64,000 nt of DNA, taken from the NCBI RefSeq assembly GCF_006717045.1, contig NZ_VFPH01000002.1:2232001-2296000 (forward strand), given 5' to 3'. A program made the position numbers and the translations under genes. Below, one piece after another: positions 7,738 through 15,260 of the stretch. Position 1 is the first letter of the stretch. Each line of letters starts with the position of its first letter. The notes under the pieces are model-generated. The model searched no databases. It saw only the letters and a list, made by a program, of their open reading frames with translations, and was not told where the DNA came from. This DNA is from Pseudonocardia cypriaca (lineage in GTDB: Bacteria > Actinomycetota > Actinomycetes > Mycobacteriales > Pseudonocardiaceae).

Positions 7738-8265
7738 TCAGCCCTCGGGCTTGCCGCTGTCTCCCCTGCTCGTCGATGCGTCCTCGACTCCGGGGGTCCC
7801 GGCGGAGCCGGGCTCGTTCACCGAGCCGCGCCACGATCCTGTTTCGGCGTCCCGGCTCTCGATGAACTCCTTGAACTTCTCGAGATCCTTCTCCGCCTGC
7901 CTCGAGACGACATTCAGGAAGTCACCGGTCTTCTCAACCAGCCCCTCGGGTTCGTACTCCAGGCTCAGCCGAACCGCCGTCCGGTCCGGACCCAGTGGCT
8001 CGAAGTACACGGCGCCGGCGTTCGTCGCCCCGGTGGTCGCGGCCCAGGCGATCTTCTGGTCCGGGGTCTGCTCGAGAATGGTGGCGTCCCACTCCCGCTG
8101 CACCCCTCCGATCTTGGCGACCCAGTGCAGCGTCCGGTCGTTGAGCTGCCGCACTTCCTGCACACCACCCATGAACTTCGGGAAGTCCTCGAACTGGGTC
8201 CACTGGTTGTAGGCCGTCGGTACCGGGACTGCGACGTCGATCGTCTTCTCGACCTTCGTACTCAC
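7738..8265 (-). CDS. SRPBCC-family protein (gas vesicle region)
   Basis: 175 residues from the GTG at 8265 (GGAGGAG 5 bases upstream). Residues about 5-150 form a START/polyketide-cyclase-like fold with TAYNQWTQFEDFPKFM, REWDATILEQTPDQKIAW and LEYEPEGLVEKTGDFLN. The tail is polar. It is clearly paralogous to the central domain of the gas vesicle gene at 12248, which shares TxYNxWTQFxDFPxFM, W(E/D)ATIxEQxPD and LEYxPxGLxExTG. These domains bind hydrophobic ligands; here a role in gas vesicle assembly or membrane lipid interaction is only inferred from position. A GGGTAT element at 8309-8304 may be part of its promoter. Confidence 0.8.
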   Translation of the reverse strand: MSTKVEKTIDVAVPVPTAYNQWTQFEDFPKFMGGVQEVRQLNDRTLHWVAKIGGVQREWDATILEQTPDQKIAWAATTGATNAGAVYFEPLGPDRTAVRLSLEYEPEGLVEKTGDFLNVVSRQAEKDLEKFKEFIESRDAETGSWRGSVNEPGSAGTPGVEDASTSRGDSGKPEG

Positions 8266-8359
8266 AACTCCTCCTTGGAGCGTCGAGACCTGACGCACGG
8301 CGGATACCCGCAGGGGATGAGCATCACCGCGACGAGCTCGGCGAATGTGGGCCCAGGGC

Positions 8360-8385
8360 GCTTGGATCCGTTCCGGACAGGGTAT
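8360..8385 (+). promoter_or_regulatory. Candidate SigB/SigF-type promoter of the GlsB/YeaQ gene
   Basis: GCTT, a 16-base spacer and GGGTAT lie 40 bases before the ATG of the stress membrane protein at 8425. The element fits GNNT-N14/16-GGGTAY of SigB/SigF-group sigma factors. GlsB/YeaQ proteins are often stress induced, which supports the call. Confidence 0.5.
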
Positions 8386-8424
8386 TCCGGGACATCATTC
8401 GGGCAGTTGGTGGTTGGAGGAAAA

Positions 8425-8715
8425 ATGACCATCACCGGCATCATCAGCGCGCTACTCGTCGGAATCGTCGTCGGTGCGCTGGGCCGACTGGTCGTACCCG
8501 GCCGGCAGCACATTCCGATCTGGCTCACGATCGTGATCGGCATCGTGGCGGCGTTCATCGGCACCGGCATCGCCAGGGCGCTCGGCGTCCCGACGGTGAC
8601 CAACGGGATCGACTGGCTGGAGCTGATCGTGCAGGTGGTGGTCGCGGCCATCGGCGTGGCTCTGGTGGCGGGTGTCTACGGGAGGCGCCGGTCCCGGTTC
8701 GGCATGAGGGGCTGA
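8425..8715 (+). CDS. GlsB/YeaQ/YmgE-family stress membrane protein
   Basis: A 96-residue protein with three membrane segments: IISALLVGIVVGALGRLVV, IWLTIVIGIVAAFIGTGIA and LIVQVVVAAIGVALVAGVYG. This is the classic 'transglycosylase-associated' (GlsB/YeaQ) pattern with PGRQ between segments 1 and 2. GGAGG lies 5 bases before the ATG. The family is small, of uncertain function and commonly under general stress control. It is the only plus-strand gene in this stretch and ends in a strong bidirectional hairpin facing the gas vesicle operon. Confidence 0.88.
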   Translation: MTITGIISALLVGIVVGALGRLVVPGRQHIPIWLTIVIGIVAAFIGTGIARALGVPTVTNGIDWLELIVQVVVAAIGVALVAGVYGRRRSRFGMRG

Positions 8716-8722
8716 CGATCCT

Positions 8723-8760
8723 GCAGTGCGTCCGGGTCGTGTCCGGCCCGGACGCACTGC
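8723..8760. terminator. Bidirectional terminator hairpin between glsB-like gene and gvpK
   Basis: A perfect 14-bp stem (GCAGTGCGTCCGGG paired with CCCGGACGCACTGC) with a 10-base loop sits in the 55-base gap between two convergent genes. It can stop transcription from both sides. Confidence 0.8.
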
Positions 8761-8770
8761 TGTTCAGGGG

Positions 8771-9064
8771 TCATTGATCGTGCTGTCGGGGCAGCAGACT
8801 CCCCAGGGGGCCGAGGTCGATGTTGAGGTCCTCGGCGCGCAGCCCGAAGTGCTCCCGCAGCTCGGCCATCGCCTCGTCCAGACGCATGAGGCCGAGCCCG
8901 AGCCGCTCGACGGTCTCGTCCGGCAGGTCACCGGCCTCGACCCGCCGGATCGCCTGCCGTTCCATCAGCTGGCGGACGAGCTCGACGATGGTGAGGACGA
9001 GCCTGCCGAGGTCGCGCCCGACTGAGTCCGGGTCGAGCTCGAGCCGCTCCGGGACGCCGGTCAC
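8771..9064 (-). CDS. gvpK: Gas vesicle protein GvpK
   Basis: 97 residues matching GvpK: LGRLVLTIVELVRQLMERQAI, RRVEAGDLPDETVERLG and LMRLDEAMAELREHFGL. GvpK is an accessory protein needed for proper gas vesicle growth. It is the last gene of the operon, and its start overlaps the end of the preceding gvpS by 4 bases (ATGA-type junction). It is followed by the terminator at 8723. Confidence 0.92.
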   Translation of the reverse strand: MTGVPERLELDPDSVGRDLGRLVLTIVELVRQLMERQAIRRVEAGDLPDETVERLGLGLMRLDEAMAELREHFGLRAEDLNIDLGPLGSLLPRQHDQ

Positions 9065-9231
9065 GGTTCCACCAGGGTCTGGACGGAGCTGATCAGGGCG
9101 CGGAGCGAGACGTGCACCAGATCGACATCGGCCAGCGAGATCGTGATGTCCCCGCTGATCACGACGCCGCCGGCCAGCAGCCGGTCCAGCAGGTCGACCA
9201 GCGCGACCTCGCGCTCGGCCACGGCCGTCAC
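9061..9231 (-). CDS. gvpS: Minimal GvpA-family protein (GvpS/GvpM-like)
   Basis: Only 56 residues, made almost entirely of the GvpA core: LVDLLDRLLAGGVVISGDIT, then SLADVDLVHVSLRALISSVQ. The start is the GTG at 9231 with GGAGGA 5 bases upstream. A longer open frame upstream to 9798 is antisense-like filler. GvpA-family minor proteins (J, M, S) help start or cap the vesicle. The gene sits at the gvpS position of the Streptomyces cluster (between gvpL and gvpK), which is why I use that symbol. It is shorter than typical family members and lacks any C-terminal extension. Confidence 0.82.
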   Translation of the reverse strand: MTAVAEREVALVDLLDRLLAGGVVISGDITISLADVDLVHVSLRALISSVQTLVEP

Positions 9232-9986
9232 GGTTCCTCCAGCGTTGCGAACGAGTACGGGGCCCACGGGCCGGTCAGCTCCAGCCGCAGCGTCCGTACC
9301 TCGCGGTCCTCGACGAGCCGTCGCATGGCTGCCGCATCGGCCTCGTCGACGAGGTACGCGGCGTTGAGCACCATCGCCTCGCGGTGCCCGGACAGCCGCG
9401 GGTCCTGGGGTTCGTAGCGGCGGCTCGCGACGGCGAGGTCGGAGACCTCCCGGTGCAGCGCCTCCGCCGCGTCGGTGGCGGCCCGGAGCCCGCCGGCCGC
9501 GCGGTCGCGTTCGGCCCTCCGGCGCATGAGGTAGGACGTCCCGGGCTTGGCGCCGTCGCCTGCGTCCTCCTGGACGCCGGCATCGTCGGTGGGCGCCACG
9601 TAGGCCTTCACGCCCCACTCGACGCGTCCGCGGATCCGGTCGAGAGCTTCGTGCAAGGCCGTGGCGCGTTCGTGCAGGAGTGCGCGGACGTTGTGGTCGT
9701 CGAGGTAGACCGTCGCCAGCCGCACGGGGGCGACCGGCCCGGATCGCGCGAGCGATGCGACCACCTCGTGGTGCGCGCGAGCGGCCTTCTCCAGCCACTG
9801 CAGGTCCTCGAGGTTGCGCCGCAGCGCCTCCTCACCGAACCGGACGGCGTCGACCGAGCTCACCACCGCGGCGAGGCCGTCGGAGACGATGCGACGCACC
9901 GGCGCCCCCTCCACGCCGGTGGTCGCGGGGTCCTGAGCGTCGGCGGCGTCCGTGACCGCGTAGAGGTAGACGAGGGTGTCAGCCAT
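9228..9986 (-). CDS. gvpL: Gas vesicle protein GvpL/GvpF family
   Basis: 252 residues from the ATG at 9986. It has the GvpF/L fold: VYLYAVTDA at the start, DGLAAVVSSVDAVRFG, HHEVVASLARSGPVAPVRLA, YLMRRRAERDRA, and the ending VLNAAYLVDEAD ... LTGPWAPYSFA. GvpF/L proteins bind GvpA-type subunits and act in early assembly as adaptor or chaperone proteins. It is the second GvpF/L copy of the operon (the other is at 11058). It overlaps gvpJ by 8 bases and gvpS by 4 bases. Confidence 0.92.
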   Translation of the reverse strand: MADTLVYLYAVTDAADAQDPATTGVEGAPVRRIVSDGLAAVVSSVDAVRFGEEALRRNLEDLQWLEKAARAHHEVVASLARSGPVAPVRLATVYLDDHNVRALLHERATALHEALDRIRGRVEWGVKAYVAPTDDAGVQEDAGDGAKPGTSYLMRRRAERDRAAGGLRAATDAAEALHREVSDLAVASRRYEPQDPRLSGHREAMVLNAAYLVDEADAAAMRRLVEDREVRTLRLELTGPWAPYSFATLEEP

Positions 9987-10344
9987 CCTCACCGTCCCGC
10001 CGGGCACCGTCGTTCTCCGCCGGGCGACCGGCCTCCAGCGCCGCGACCCGCTCCCGAAGCGCCTTGTTCTCCTCGGCCAGGTCCCGCTGGCCGACGCTCA
10101 GCGTCGGGTCGTGCTCCCACCAGTCGATGCCGATCTCCCGCGCCTTGTCGACCGACGCGACCAGCAACCGGATCTTGATCGTCAGCAGCTCGATGTCGAG
10201 CAGGTTCACCCGGATGTCCCCGGCGATCACGATCCCCTTGTCCAGCACGCGCTCGAGGATGTCGGCCAGGTTCGTGGACTCCTGGCGGTGTTCCGGCGGG
10301 CGGGCGCGGTTGGGTGTGGACAGTCCACCGGACGTCATCGGCAC
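9979..10344 (-). CDS. gvpJ: Gas vesicle protein GvpJ (GvpA family)
   Basis: 121 residues. A polar start, then the GvpA-type core LADILERVLDKGIVIAGDIR, VNLLDIELLTIKIRLLVASV, followed by DKAREIGIDWWEHDP, which is typical of GvpJ rather than of the main shell protein. A coiled-coil-like tail follows (QRDLAEENKALRERVAALEA). GvpJ is a minor subunit thought to form the conical tip. It overlaps gvpO upstream and gvpL downstream. ATG 10344 and ATG 10338 are both possible starts. Confidence 0.9.
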   Translation of the reverse strand: MPMTSGGLSTPNRARPPEHRQESTNLADILERVLDKGIVIAGDIRVNLLDIELLTIKIRLLVASVDKAREIGIDWWEHDPTLSVGQRDLAEENKALRERVAALEAGRPAENDGARRDGEDG

Positions 10345-10805
10345 TCCTTGTCGAGCTGTCCCCGCGCGTACCGGCGGGTGCGCCGGTACGAGAGCAACCT
10401 GCCGCCGCGGTCGAGCCTCACCTCGTAGATGGCGAGGACGTCGGTGGTGTCCGGGATGCGGTGCGTCTCGACCACCTCCACGCCGACCTGCCAGTCACCG
10501 TCACGCCGCTCGATCGAGATGACGTTCTCGGGACGCCTGCCGGTGAAGTCCGCGACGTGCTGCGCGGCCCGGCGCGCCGCCGCCGCGGCGGGAACTGCGC
10601 TCTCCTCCTGGTCACCGTCGTCGGGGCGGGCGTCGGCGTCGGCAGCGGGTTCCTGCTCGTCGGATTGCTGCTCGTCGGGTTCCCGCTCGTCGGGTTCCTG
10701 CTCGCCGCCCTCGTCCCGCGCAGCTCGCTTCTCCTGCTCGGGGTCGCTGTCGTTCGTGCGTGCGCGCCGCCTGCGGCGCGGTGTCGTCTGCTCGTCATCA
10801 GCCAC
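10335..10805 (-). CDS. gvpO: Gas vesicle protein GvpO
   Basis: 156 residues. The first ~80 are basic and then acidic low-complexity sequence with EPDEREPDEQ-type repeats. The conserved GvpO domain is at about 75-156: AAQHVADFTGRRPENVISIE, WQVGVEVVETHRIPDTTDVL, AIYEVRLDRGGRLLSYRRTR. GvpO is an accessory/regulatory gas vesicle protein widespread in actinobacteria. In Streptomyces gvpO comes first in the cluster, whereas here it lies in the middle, between gvpG and gvpJ. Overlaps on both sides indicate coupling. Confidence 0.9.
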   Translation of the reverse strand: MADDEQTTPRRRRRARTNDSDPEQEKRAARDEGGEQEPDEREPDEQQSDEQEPAADADARPDDGDQEESAVPAAAAARRAAQHVADFTGRRPENVISIERRDGDWQVGVEVVETHRIPDTTDVLAIYEVRLDRGGRLLSYRRTRRYARGQLDKECR

Positions 10806-11058
10806 GATCGCCTCCGAACCCGCCGGACGAACCCCGACGGACCATCAGCCGCTGCAACAGCTCGTTCTCGAGCTCGGCGCACTCCTGCTCGGACAGCTCG
10901 CCGGTGCGGCGGGCCTCGTCGACCCGATCCAGCTGGGCGCGGATGCGGACCGGGTCGTAGTACTGCTCCTCGGCCTGGTCGCGGATCTGCTCGGCCAGCC
11001 ACACGACGCCCCGGACGGGCGCCAGTGGCAGGCCGAGCAGACCGGTCAGCAGACCCAC
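10798..11058 (-). CDS. gvpG: Gas vesicle protein GvpG
   Basis: 86 residues: LLTGLLGLPLAPVRGVVWLA, then EQIRDQAEEQYYDPVRIRAQ, LDRVDEARRTGELSEQECAE. This is the standard GvpG pattern of a hydrophobic start and a helical coiled-coil body. It is an accessory assembly protein that works with GvpF/L. Its start shares one base with the gvpF stop, and its end overlaps gvpO by 8 bases. Confidence 0.92.
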   Translation of the reverse strand: MGLLTGLLGLPLAPVRGVVWLAEQIRDQAEEQYYDPVRIRAQLDRVDEARRTGELSEQECAELENELLQRLMVRRGSSGGFGGDRG

Positions 11059-11789
11059 TACTCCTCCGGGACGAAGTCGTAGGGCGCCAGTGGCCCGAGC
11101 AGCCGCAGCCGCACCCTACCGGCGAGGTCACGGCCCAGGTCCTCCACCGCGCTCTCGAACTCCGCTGCGCGCTCCCGCTCCACCAGGAAAGCCGCGTTGA
11201 CCACGTCGTCCGGTTGGCCCGGCTGGTTGGCCACGGTCCCTGCCGCGAACGGTTCCAGCCGCCGCAACATCTGCGCGGACTCATCGTCCCGCCGCTCCTC
11301 CAGAGCCGCGACGATGAGCTCGCCAAGCCGGACGCGGTCGTAGTAGGAGGCGTCCTCGGGCAGGTCCCGAACCTTCTCCTGCAGTGCCCGTATCTCCGGA
11401 TCGGCCTCGATCACCTCCCGCAGCACGGGCTCCTGCTCGTAGCGGCCCTTGAGCGTGAACTGCACCCGGCCCTCCAGCTCGCCGAGCACGGCGACGAAAC
11501 GGTCGTGGTGCGGGCCGAGGAGCTCCTCCACCACGCCCTTCTCCTCGACGACCGCCGGGAACCGCATGGGGAGGACGGCGGTGGTCGCCGCCACCGTGTC
11601 GACCACCGCCTCGTGTGCGAGCAGGTCGTCGCGGGTGCCGAGCGGGCGGTCGACCGGAACGTCGCTGACGATCGCAGCGACCTTGCCGTGCGTGACCGTC
11701 GTGACCCGACCTGACGGGCCGAGACCCTTGAGGTCGTCGGGGAGGTCCGTGTCGGCGCCCACGAGGCCGTAGACGTACGTCGCGCTCAT
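11058..11789 (-). CDS. gvpF: Gas vesicle protein GvpF (GvpF/L family)
   Basis: 243 residues: TYVYGLVGADTDLP, VAAIVSDVPVDRPLGTRDDL, LAHEAVVDTVAATTAVLPMR, EGRVQFTLKGRYEQEP, and the family ending VVNAAFLVERE ... LLGPLAPYDFVPEE. It directly follows gvpA as in Streptomyces, which supports the GvpF name. It probably escorts GvpA to the growing vesicle. The start overlaps gvpA by 4 bases. Confidence 0.92.
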   Translation of the reverse strand: MSATYVYGLVGADTDLPDDLKGLGPSGRVTTVTHGKVAAIVSDVPVDRPLGTRDDLLAHEAVVDTVAATTAVLPMRFPAVVEEKGVVEELLGPHHDRFVAVLGELEGRVQFTLKGRYEQEPVLREVIEADPEIRALQEKVRDLPEDASYYDRVRLGELIVAALEERRDDESAQMLRRLEPFAAGTVANQPGQPDDVVNAAFLVERERAAEFESAVEDLGRDLAGRVRLRLLGPLAPYDFVPEE

Positions 11790-12244
11790 TCCTCGCGCTC
11801 CCGGGCACGCTGCCGGGCGGGCCGCCTGCGCGGTGCTTCCTCCCGCTCGGCACGTTCCTCGGTGCGTTCCTCACGCCCGCTGCCGAGCATGTCGCCCACC
11901 TTGTCGACGGCGGCGTCGAGGGCCCCGGAGGTCTTCCCCTTCGAGCCGCTCTCGGTGATGCCCTCCATCAGCTCCGGCAGGTCCTTGCCGCCCTTGCCCT
12001 TGCCGTAGAGGTCGAGGCGGTTCGTCGCCTCGGCGAAGCGCAGGAACGTGTCCACGCTCGCCACGACGATCCGGGCATCGACGGTGAGGATCTCGATCCC
12101 GACCAGGGACACGCGAACGAACACGTCGATGACCAGGCCTCTGTCGAGGATGAGCTCGACGACGTCGGCAAGGCTGCTCGAACCACCGCCGCCGCCGCCG
12201 CGCTCTACGTACCCACCGTTCTGGCGCTGTGTCGCCACCGTCAT
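11786..12244 (-). CDS. gvpA: Major gas vesicle shell protein GvpA with extended C-terminus
   Basis: 152 residues. After a Gly-rich start the canonical GvpA core is at about 24-75: SLADVVELILDRGLVIDVFV, RVSLVGIEILTVDARIVVAS, VDTFLRFAEATNRLDL. This is the closest match in the cluster to the main shell subunit. Cyanobacterial GvpA is ~70 residues; the ~75-residue tail here is charged, ending in Glu/Arg-rich sequence (REERTEERAEREEAPRRR). Long tails are known in actinobacterial GvpA. Tail exposure on the vesicle outside is inferred. Confidence 0.9.
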   Translation of the reverse strand: MTVATQRQNGGYVERGGGGGGSSSLADVVELILDRGLVIDVFVRVSLVGIEILTVDARIVVASVDTFLRFAEATNRLDLYGKGKGGKDLPELMEGITESGSKGKTSGALDAAVDKVGDMLGSGREERTEERAEREEAPRRRPARQRAREREE

Positions 12245-12247
12245 CCG

Positions 12248-13411
12248 TCATCGCTCCCGTCGTGATCTCGAAGCCGCCACCGGCTCCCTGGCCTCGTCGG
12301 CCCCGGTGTCCGGCTCGGCGTCCTCGGCCGGTTCCTGTTCCTCGTCGGCGTACTCGTCCTCGAGGAAGTCCTCGTCGCTCGGCTCCTCCTCGTCGGCGTA
12401 CTCGTCCTCCTCGTCGTAGGCCCCGTCCTCGTCGTACGGCTCGCCCTCGGCCGGCTCCTCTTCGGCGGGCTGCTCGTCGTAGGGCTCCTCCTCGGCGCCC
12501 TCGCCGGTGTCCTCCGCCGTCTGCTCCTCGCCGGTCTCCTCCTGCTCCTGGGCGCGCTGCTCCTCCTCCAGGGCCTCCTCGTGGGTCTTCACCACCTCGC
12601 TGTCGTGGATCTCGCCTCGCCAGCCCTCGACCTCCTCCTGGTGGAGCAGGACGTTGGACATCGCGTGCCGGCGGAAGTGCTGGAACTCGAGGCGGGCACG
12701 CCTGCCCTGCGCGCGCCAGAGGTTCCCGGTGCGCTCGAACAACCCTTGCGGGTGGTACTCGAGGACCAGCATCACGCGGGTGAGGTTGGGGCCGAGCTCG
12801 GTGAAGGTCACCGCGCCGTCGACGTGCCCCTTCGCACCCTTGGACCGCCAGACGATGTGCGAGTCCGGCACCTGCTCGACGATCGTCGCCTCCCAGGTGC
12901 GGTGCGACAGGAAGACCTGCGCCTTCCAGTTCGTCTTCTCGTCCGAGGCCTGCTCGACGCTCTCGACCTTCTTCATGAAGGTCGGGAAGTCGGCGAACTG
13001 GGTCCACAGGTTGTAGGTCGTGCGCAGGGGCAGCCCGACGTCCTGGTTCTCGCTGATGACCGTGACCTTGAGCTTCTTGCCCTGGCCACCCGAGCCACCG
13101 CCGCCGAAGACGTTGCCGATCTTCTCCTTGAGGGCGGAGAAGCCTCGCTTCAACAGCCCGGGACGCGACTCGTCGTCGCCATCGTCATCGCTGTCCTCGG
13201 CCTCGTCGCGCTGCCGGCCGAAGACCGTTCCGATTCCCTGCCCGGGGTTCTCGGCCACGCTGGTGAGGCGGTCGGACAGGCCGTTGATGCGCGCCGTCGC
13301 GTTCTCGGCCGCGCTCTGCACCACGAGACCCAGCAGCCGCTGCCCAGCGTCCTTGAGCGCGTCCGTCGGCAGGGCGTCGGCGATGCCGGTGCGTTCCTTC
13401 GCCTCAGCCAT
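12248..13411 (-). CDS. SRPBCC protein with long acidic tail, gas vesicle operon
   Basis: 387 residues in three parts: an N-terminal helical region with an acidic linker (1-110), a SRPBCC/START-like domain (about 112-270) with TTYNLWTQFADFPTFMKKV, RTWEATIVEQVPDSHIVW and LEYHPQGLFERTGNLW, and a C-terminal ~115 residues made mostly of Glu, Asp, Tyr and Pro (repeats of YDEE, ADEEE, EEPAE). It precedes gvpA by 3 bases, so it is part of the operon. SRPBCC proteins in actinobacterial gas vesicle clusters have no proven role. I cannot say whether it corresponds to GvpY or GvpZ of Streptomyces. Confidence 0.8.
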   Translation of the reverse strand: MAEAKERTGIADALPTDALKDAGQRLLGLVVQSAAENATARINGLSDRLTSVAENPGQGIGTVFGRQRDEAEDSDDDGDDESRPGLLKRGFSALKEKIGNVFGGGGSGGQGKKLKVTVISENQDVGLPLRTTYNLWTQFADFPTFMKKVESVEQASDEKTNWKAQVFLSHRTWEATIVEQVPDSHIVWRSKGAKGHVDGAVTFTELGPNLTRVMLVLEYHPQGLFERTGNLWRAQGRRARLEFQHFRRHAMSNVLLHQEEVEGWRGEIHDSEVVKTHEEALEEEQRAQEQEETGEEQTAEDTGEGAEEEPYDEQPAEEEPAEGEPYDEDGAYDEEDEYADEEEPSDEDFLEDEYADEEQEPAEDAEPDTGADEAREPVAASRSRRER

Positions 13412-14039
13412 CGCCGTTGCTCCGTCGGGTGCGAGCAGCCCGCGTGGGGTTGCGACCTGCTGCCTTGCCCGCGCCGGACGCGGTGCGCCGGACGGTCGCG
13501 GACGTGGAGGCGCCCTTTCCGCCGCTGCGTGCGGCGGTGGCCTTGGCCGGGGCGCGGGGCCGACGGCGTGGCGGCGGCGCTTCCTCCTCGACCGGCTCCT
13601 CGTCCCGCTCGGCCGCCGAGCCGGCGTCCTCCTCCTGGCTGCTCCCGTCCTGGGCGTACTCGTCCTCGGCGTACCGGTCGGGCTCGGGCTCGGGCTCGGG
13701 CTCCTCCTCGGCCTTGCCGCGCCGCGGCGCGCCTGCGCTGCCGAGGGACTCCACCCGCTTGCCGACCCGGTCGGTGAGCGCCTCGACCTGACGGGCGGCC
13801 ACCGCCAGGGCAGCGCCCTTGCCCGCCTCCAGGAGCCGCCCTCGCACGTCGCCCACGAGCCGCGACAGCTCGGGTGAGGTCTCGAGGAGCTTGGTGCCTC
13901 GGTTCAGGAGCTCACCCGGTCCTCCGGCACGCCTGCCCGCAGCCATCCCACCCAGCATCAATGCGAGCTTCATCTTCTTGGTTCGTCCGAGTAAATAGCC
14001 GCCGGCGACGCCGAGGGCCACTCGTGCCCCACACTTCAC
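13404..14039 (-). CDS. Gas vesicle operon leader protein of unknown function
   Basis: 211 residues. The start CGARVALGVAGGYLLGRTKK, followed by MKLALMLGGMAAGRR, is a short glycine-rich membrane-active segment that I associate with actinobacterial gas vesicle clusters. A helical middle follows (LVGDVRGRLLEAGKGAALAV), then an EPEPEPEP acidic stretch, and a basic Ala/Arg-rich tail that could bind nucleic acid or acidic proteins. It is the first gene of the overlapping operon and overlaps the SRPBCC gene by 8 bases. No enzyme motif is seen. Confidence 0.72.
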   Translation of the reverse strand: MKCGARVALGVAGGYLLGRTKKMKLALMLGGMAAGRRAGGPGELLNRGTKLLETSPELSRLVGDVRGRLLEAGKGAALAVAARQVEALTDRVGKRVESLGSAGAPRRGKAEEEPEPEPEPDRYAEDEYAQDGSSQEEDAGSAAERDEEPVEEEAPPPRRRPRAPAKATAARSGGKGASTSATVRRTASGAGKAAGRNPTRAARTRRSNGDG

Positions 14040-14120
14040 TGGATCTCCTCTTTCGGTTGTCGATCGCTCGACCGTTTCGCCATCTTTGCAATGTGCGCCC
14101 CCGATGGCCGCTGCAAGCGA

Positions 14121-14146
14121 CTACCCAACGAGGTCAACGCACACTC
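14121..14146 (-). promoter_or_regulatory. Weak SigB/SigF-like promoter candidate of the gas vesicle operon
   Basis: On the minus strand GAGT, 16 bases and GGGTAG stand 80 bases before the first operon gene. The last base departs from the GGGTAY pattern, so this is a weaker candidate than those at 17424 or 59389. The upstream flank is the only sizeable gap before the operon. Confidence 0.3.
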
Positions 14147-14200
14147 CGCTATCACCGGATCGTCAGAAATTTAGGCCGTTCGGAGCAGACGAGAGGGCCC

Positions 14201-14497
14201 TTACCGGCCGAGCCGCATGATCTTGCGGGCTCGGCGTCTGGCCCGTTTCGGGGACAGCTCGGGCAGCGGGCTCTTCCGCCACCACCTGCGAGCCTGCTTG
14301 CGGACCCCCTTCTGGATGTCGCGCGACCGCGGGAGCAGCAGGCCGAAACCCATCGCATACAGGCGGAGCGAGAGGAACCCCAGGAATATGCCGACGGGCA
14401 GCAGCAGGATCGTGACGAACAGAACGATCGACACGACGAGAAGCAGGGAAGCGACGAGCCAGATCAGAACCGCCGCAATTGACCGGAGCACCCTCAT
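14201..14497 (-). CDS. Small two-segment membrane protein
   Basis: 98 residues: hydrophobic stretches RSIAAVLIWLVASLLLVVSI and VLFVTILLLPVGIFLGFLSL, then a strongly basic tail (KQARRWWRKSPLPELSPKRA, RRRARK). The ATG at 14497 has GAGGAG upstream. The hydrophobic pair plus basic cytosolic tail suggests a membrane anchor. It lies between the gas vesicle operon and the PadR/ParA pair on the same strand. No family recognised. Confidence 0.65.
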   Translation of the reverse strand: MRVLRSIAAVLIWLVASLLLVVSIVLFVTILLLPVGIFLGFLSLRLYAMGFGLLLPRSRDIQKGVRKQARRWWRKSPLPELSPKRARRRARKIMRLGR

Positions 14498-14636
14498 CCG
14501 CCATCAGCTCCTCCGCGTGCCCACCACCGGGATAGCCACTGGCCGCTGGGCTGAATCGCGGCGCTCCGACTTCCGGGGCCGCTTGCCCCGAATGCCGCGC
14601 CAGGTCCCCCTGAACGGAGGAAAGAACTTGTTCCTG

Positions 14637-15260
14637 TCAGCGCGGAGCGGCGACGCCTCCCTTCGCGCGCGCCGGGCTCACGCGGGCGGTACCGCGGCGG
14701 TCGAGGTCGCCGGATGCGTCGAGCACGCTGTCGAGCCCGTGGGAGAACGCCTCCCACTCCCGCCTTCGAGTCGCGAGGACCCGTTCCCCGAGCGGGGTCA
14801 ACGAGTAGCGGCGAGCCCCTTCGTGCCCGGTCACCTGCATCAGCCGGTTGTTCACGAGCCGGTGCAGTTCGTGGATGACAGGGCGCAGGGACAGCACGAA
14901 CAGCCCGCCGCTGCGCTCGCGCACGAGATCGATCAACTCGTACCCGTTGGCCGGGCCGTCCGTCGCCGCTGCGAGTAGCAGCAGGCTGACGTGCTGGCGA
15001 TCGCGGACCTTCACGACGCCGAACCGTCGCCGCGGCGCGGCGGCGGGCGCCGCCTGCGCCTCACGACCCGTCGTGTCTGGCACGTCGTCCTCCATGATCT
15101 CCGGTTCCACCGGCTCGGGCACCCGGGTCGGCCTCGGGCGCCGCCTGCGGATGCGACGCCGCGACAAGGCAGCTGCCGCGGCACCGAAGACGGCCGAGAG
15201 GTCGACGGCCCCGGACCTGCGGTCGTGGCCGTTGTGAGCAGGCGAGCCCCTCGACGTCAT
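14637..15260 (-). CDS. PadR-type regulator with N-terminal extension
   Basis: 207 residues. The first ~85 are basic and then acidic (ALSRRRIRRRRPRPTRVPEP). Residues about 90-165 form a PadR winged helix: HVSLLLLAAATDGPANGYEL, IDLVRERSGGLFVLSLRPVI, HELHRLVNNRLMQVTGHEGA, RRYSLTPLGERVL. PadR regulators often sit in actinobacterial gas vesicle clusters, so control of gvp genes is plausible. Its ATG overlaps the ParA stop by 4 bases, so the two are translated together. Confidence 0.75.
   Translation of the reverse strand: MTSRGSPAHNGHDRRSGAVDLSAVFGAAAAALSRRRIRRRRPRPTRVPEPVEPEIMEDDVPDTTGREAQAAPAAAPRRRFGVVKVRDRQHVSLLLLAAATDGPANGYELIDLVRERSGGLFVLSLRPVIHELHRLVNNRLMQVTGHEGARRYSLTPLGERVLATRRREWEAFSHGLDSVLDASGDLDRRGTARVSPARAKGGVAAPR

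Noticed and set aside
12300..12560. GAG/CTC-rich stretch as a DNA repeat.
   Set aside because: It is the acidic C-terminal tail of the SRPBCC gene in the gas vesicle operon.
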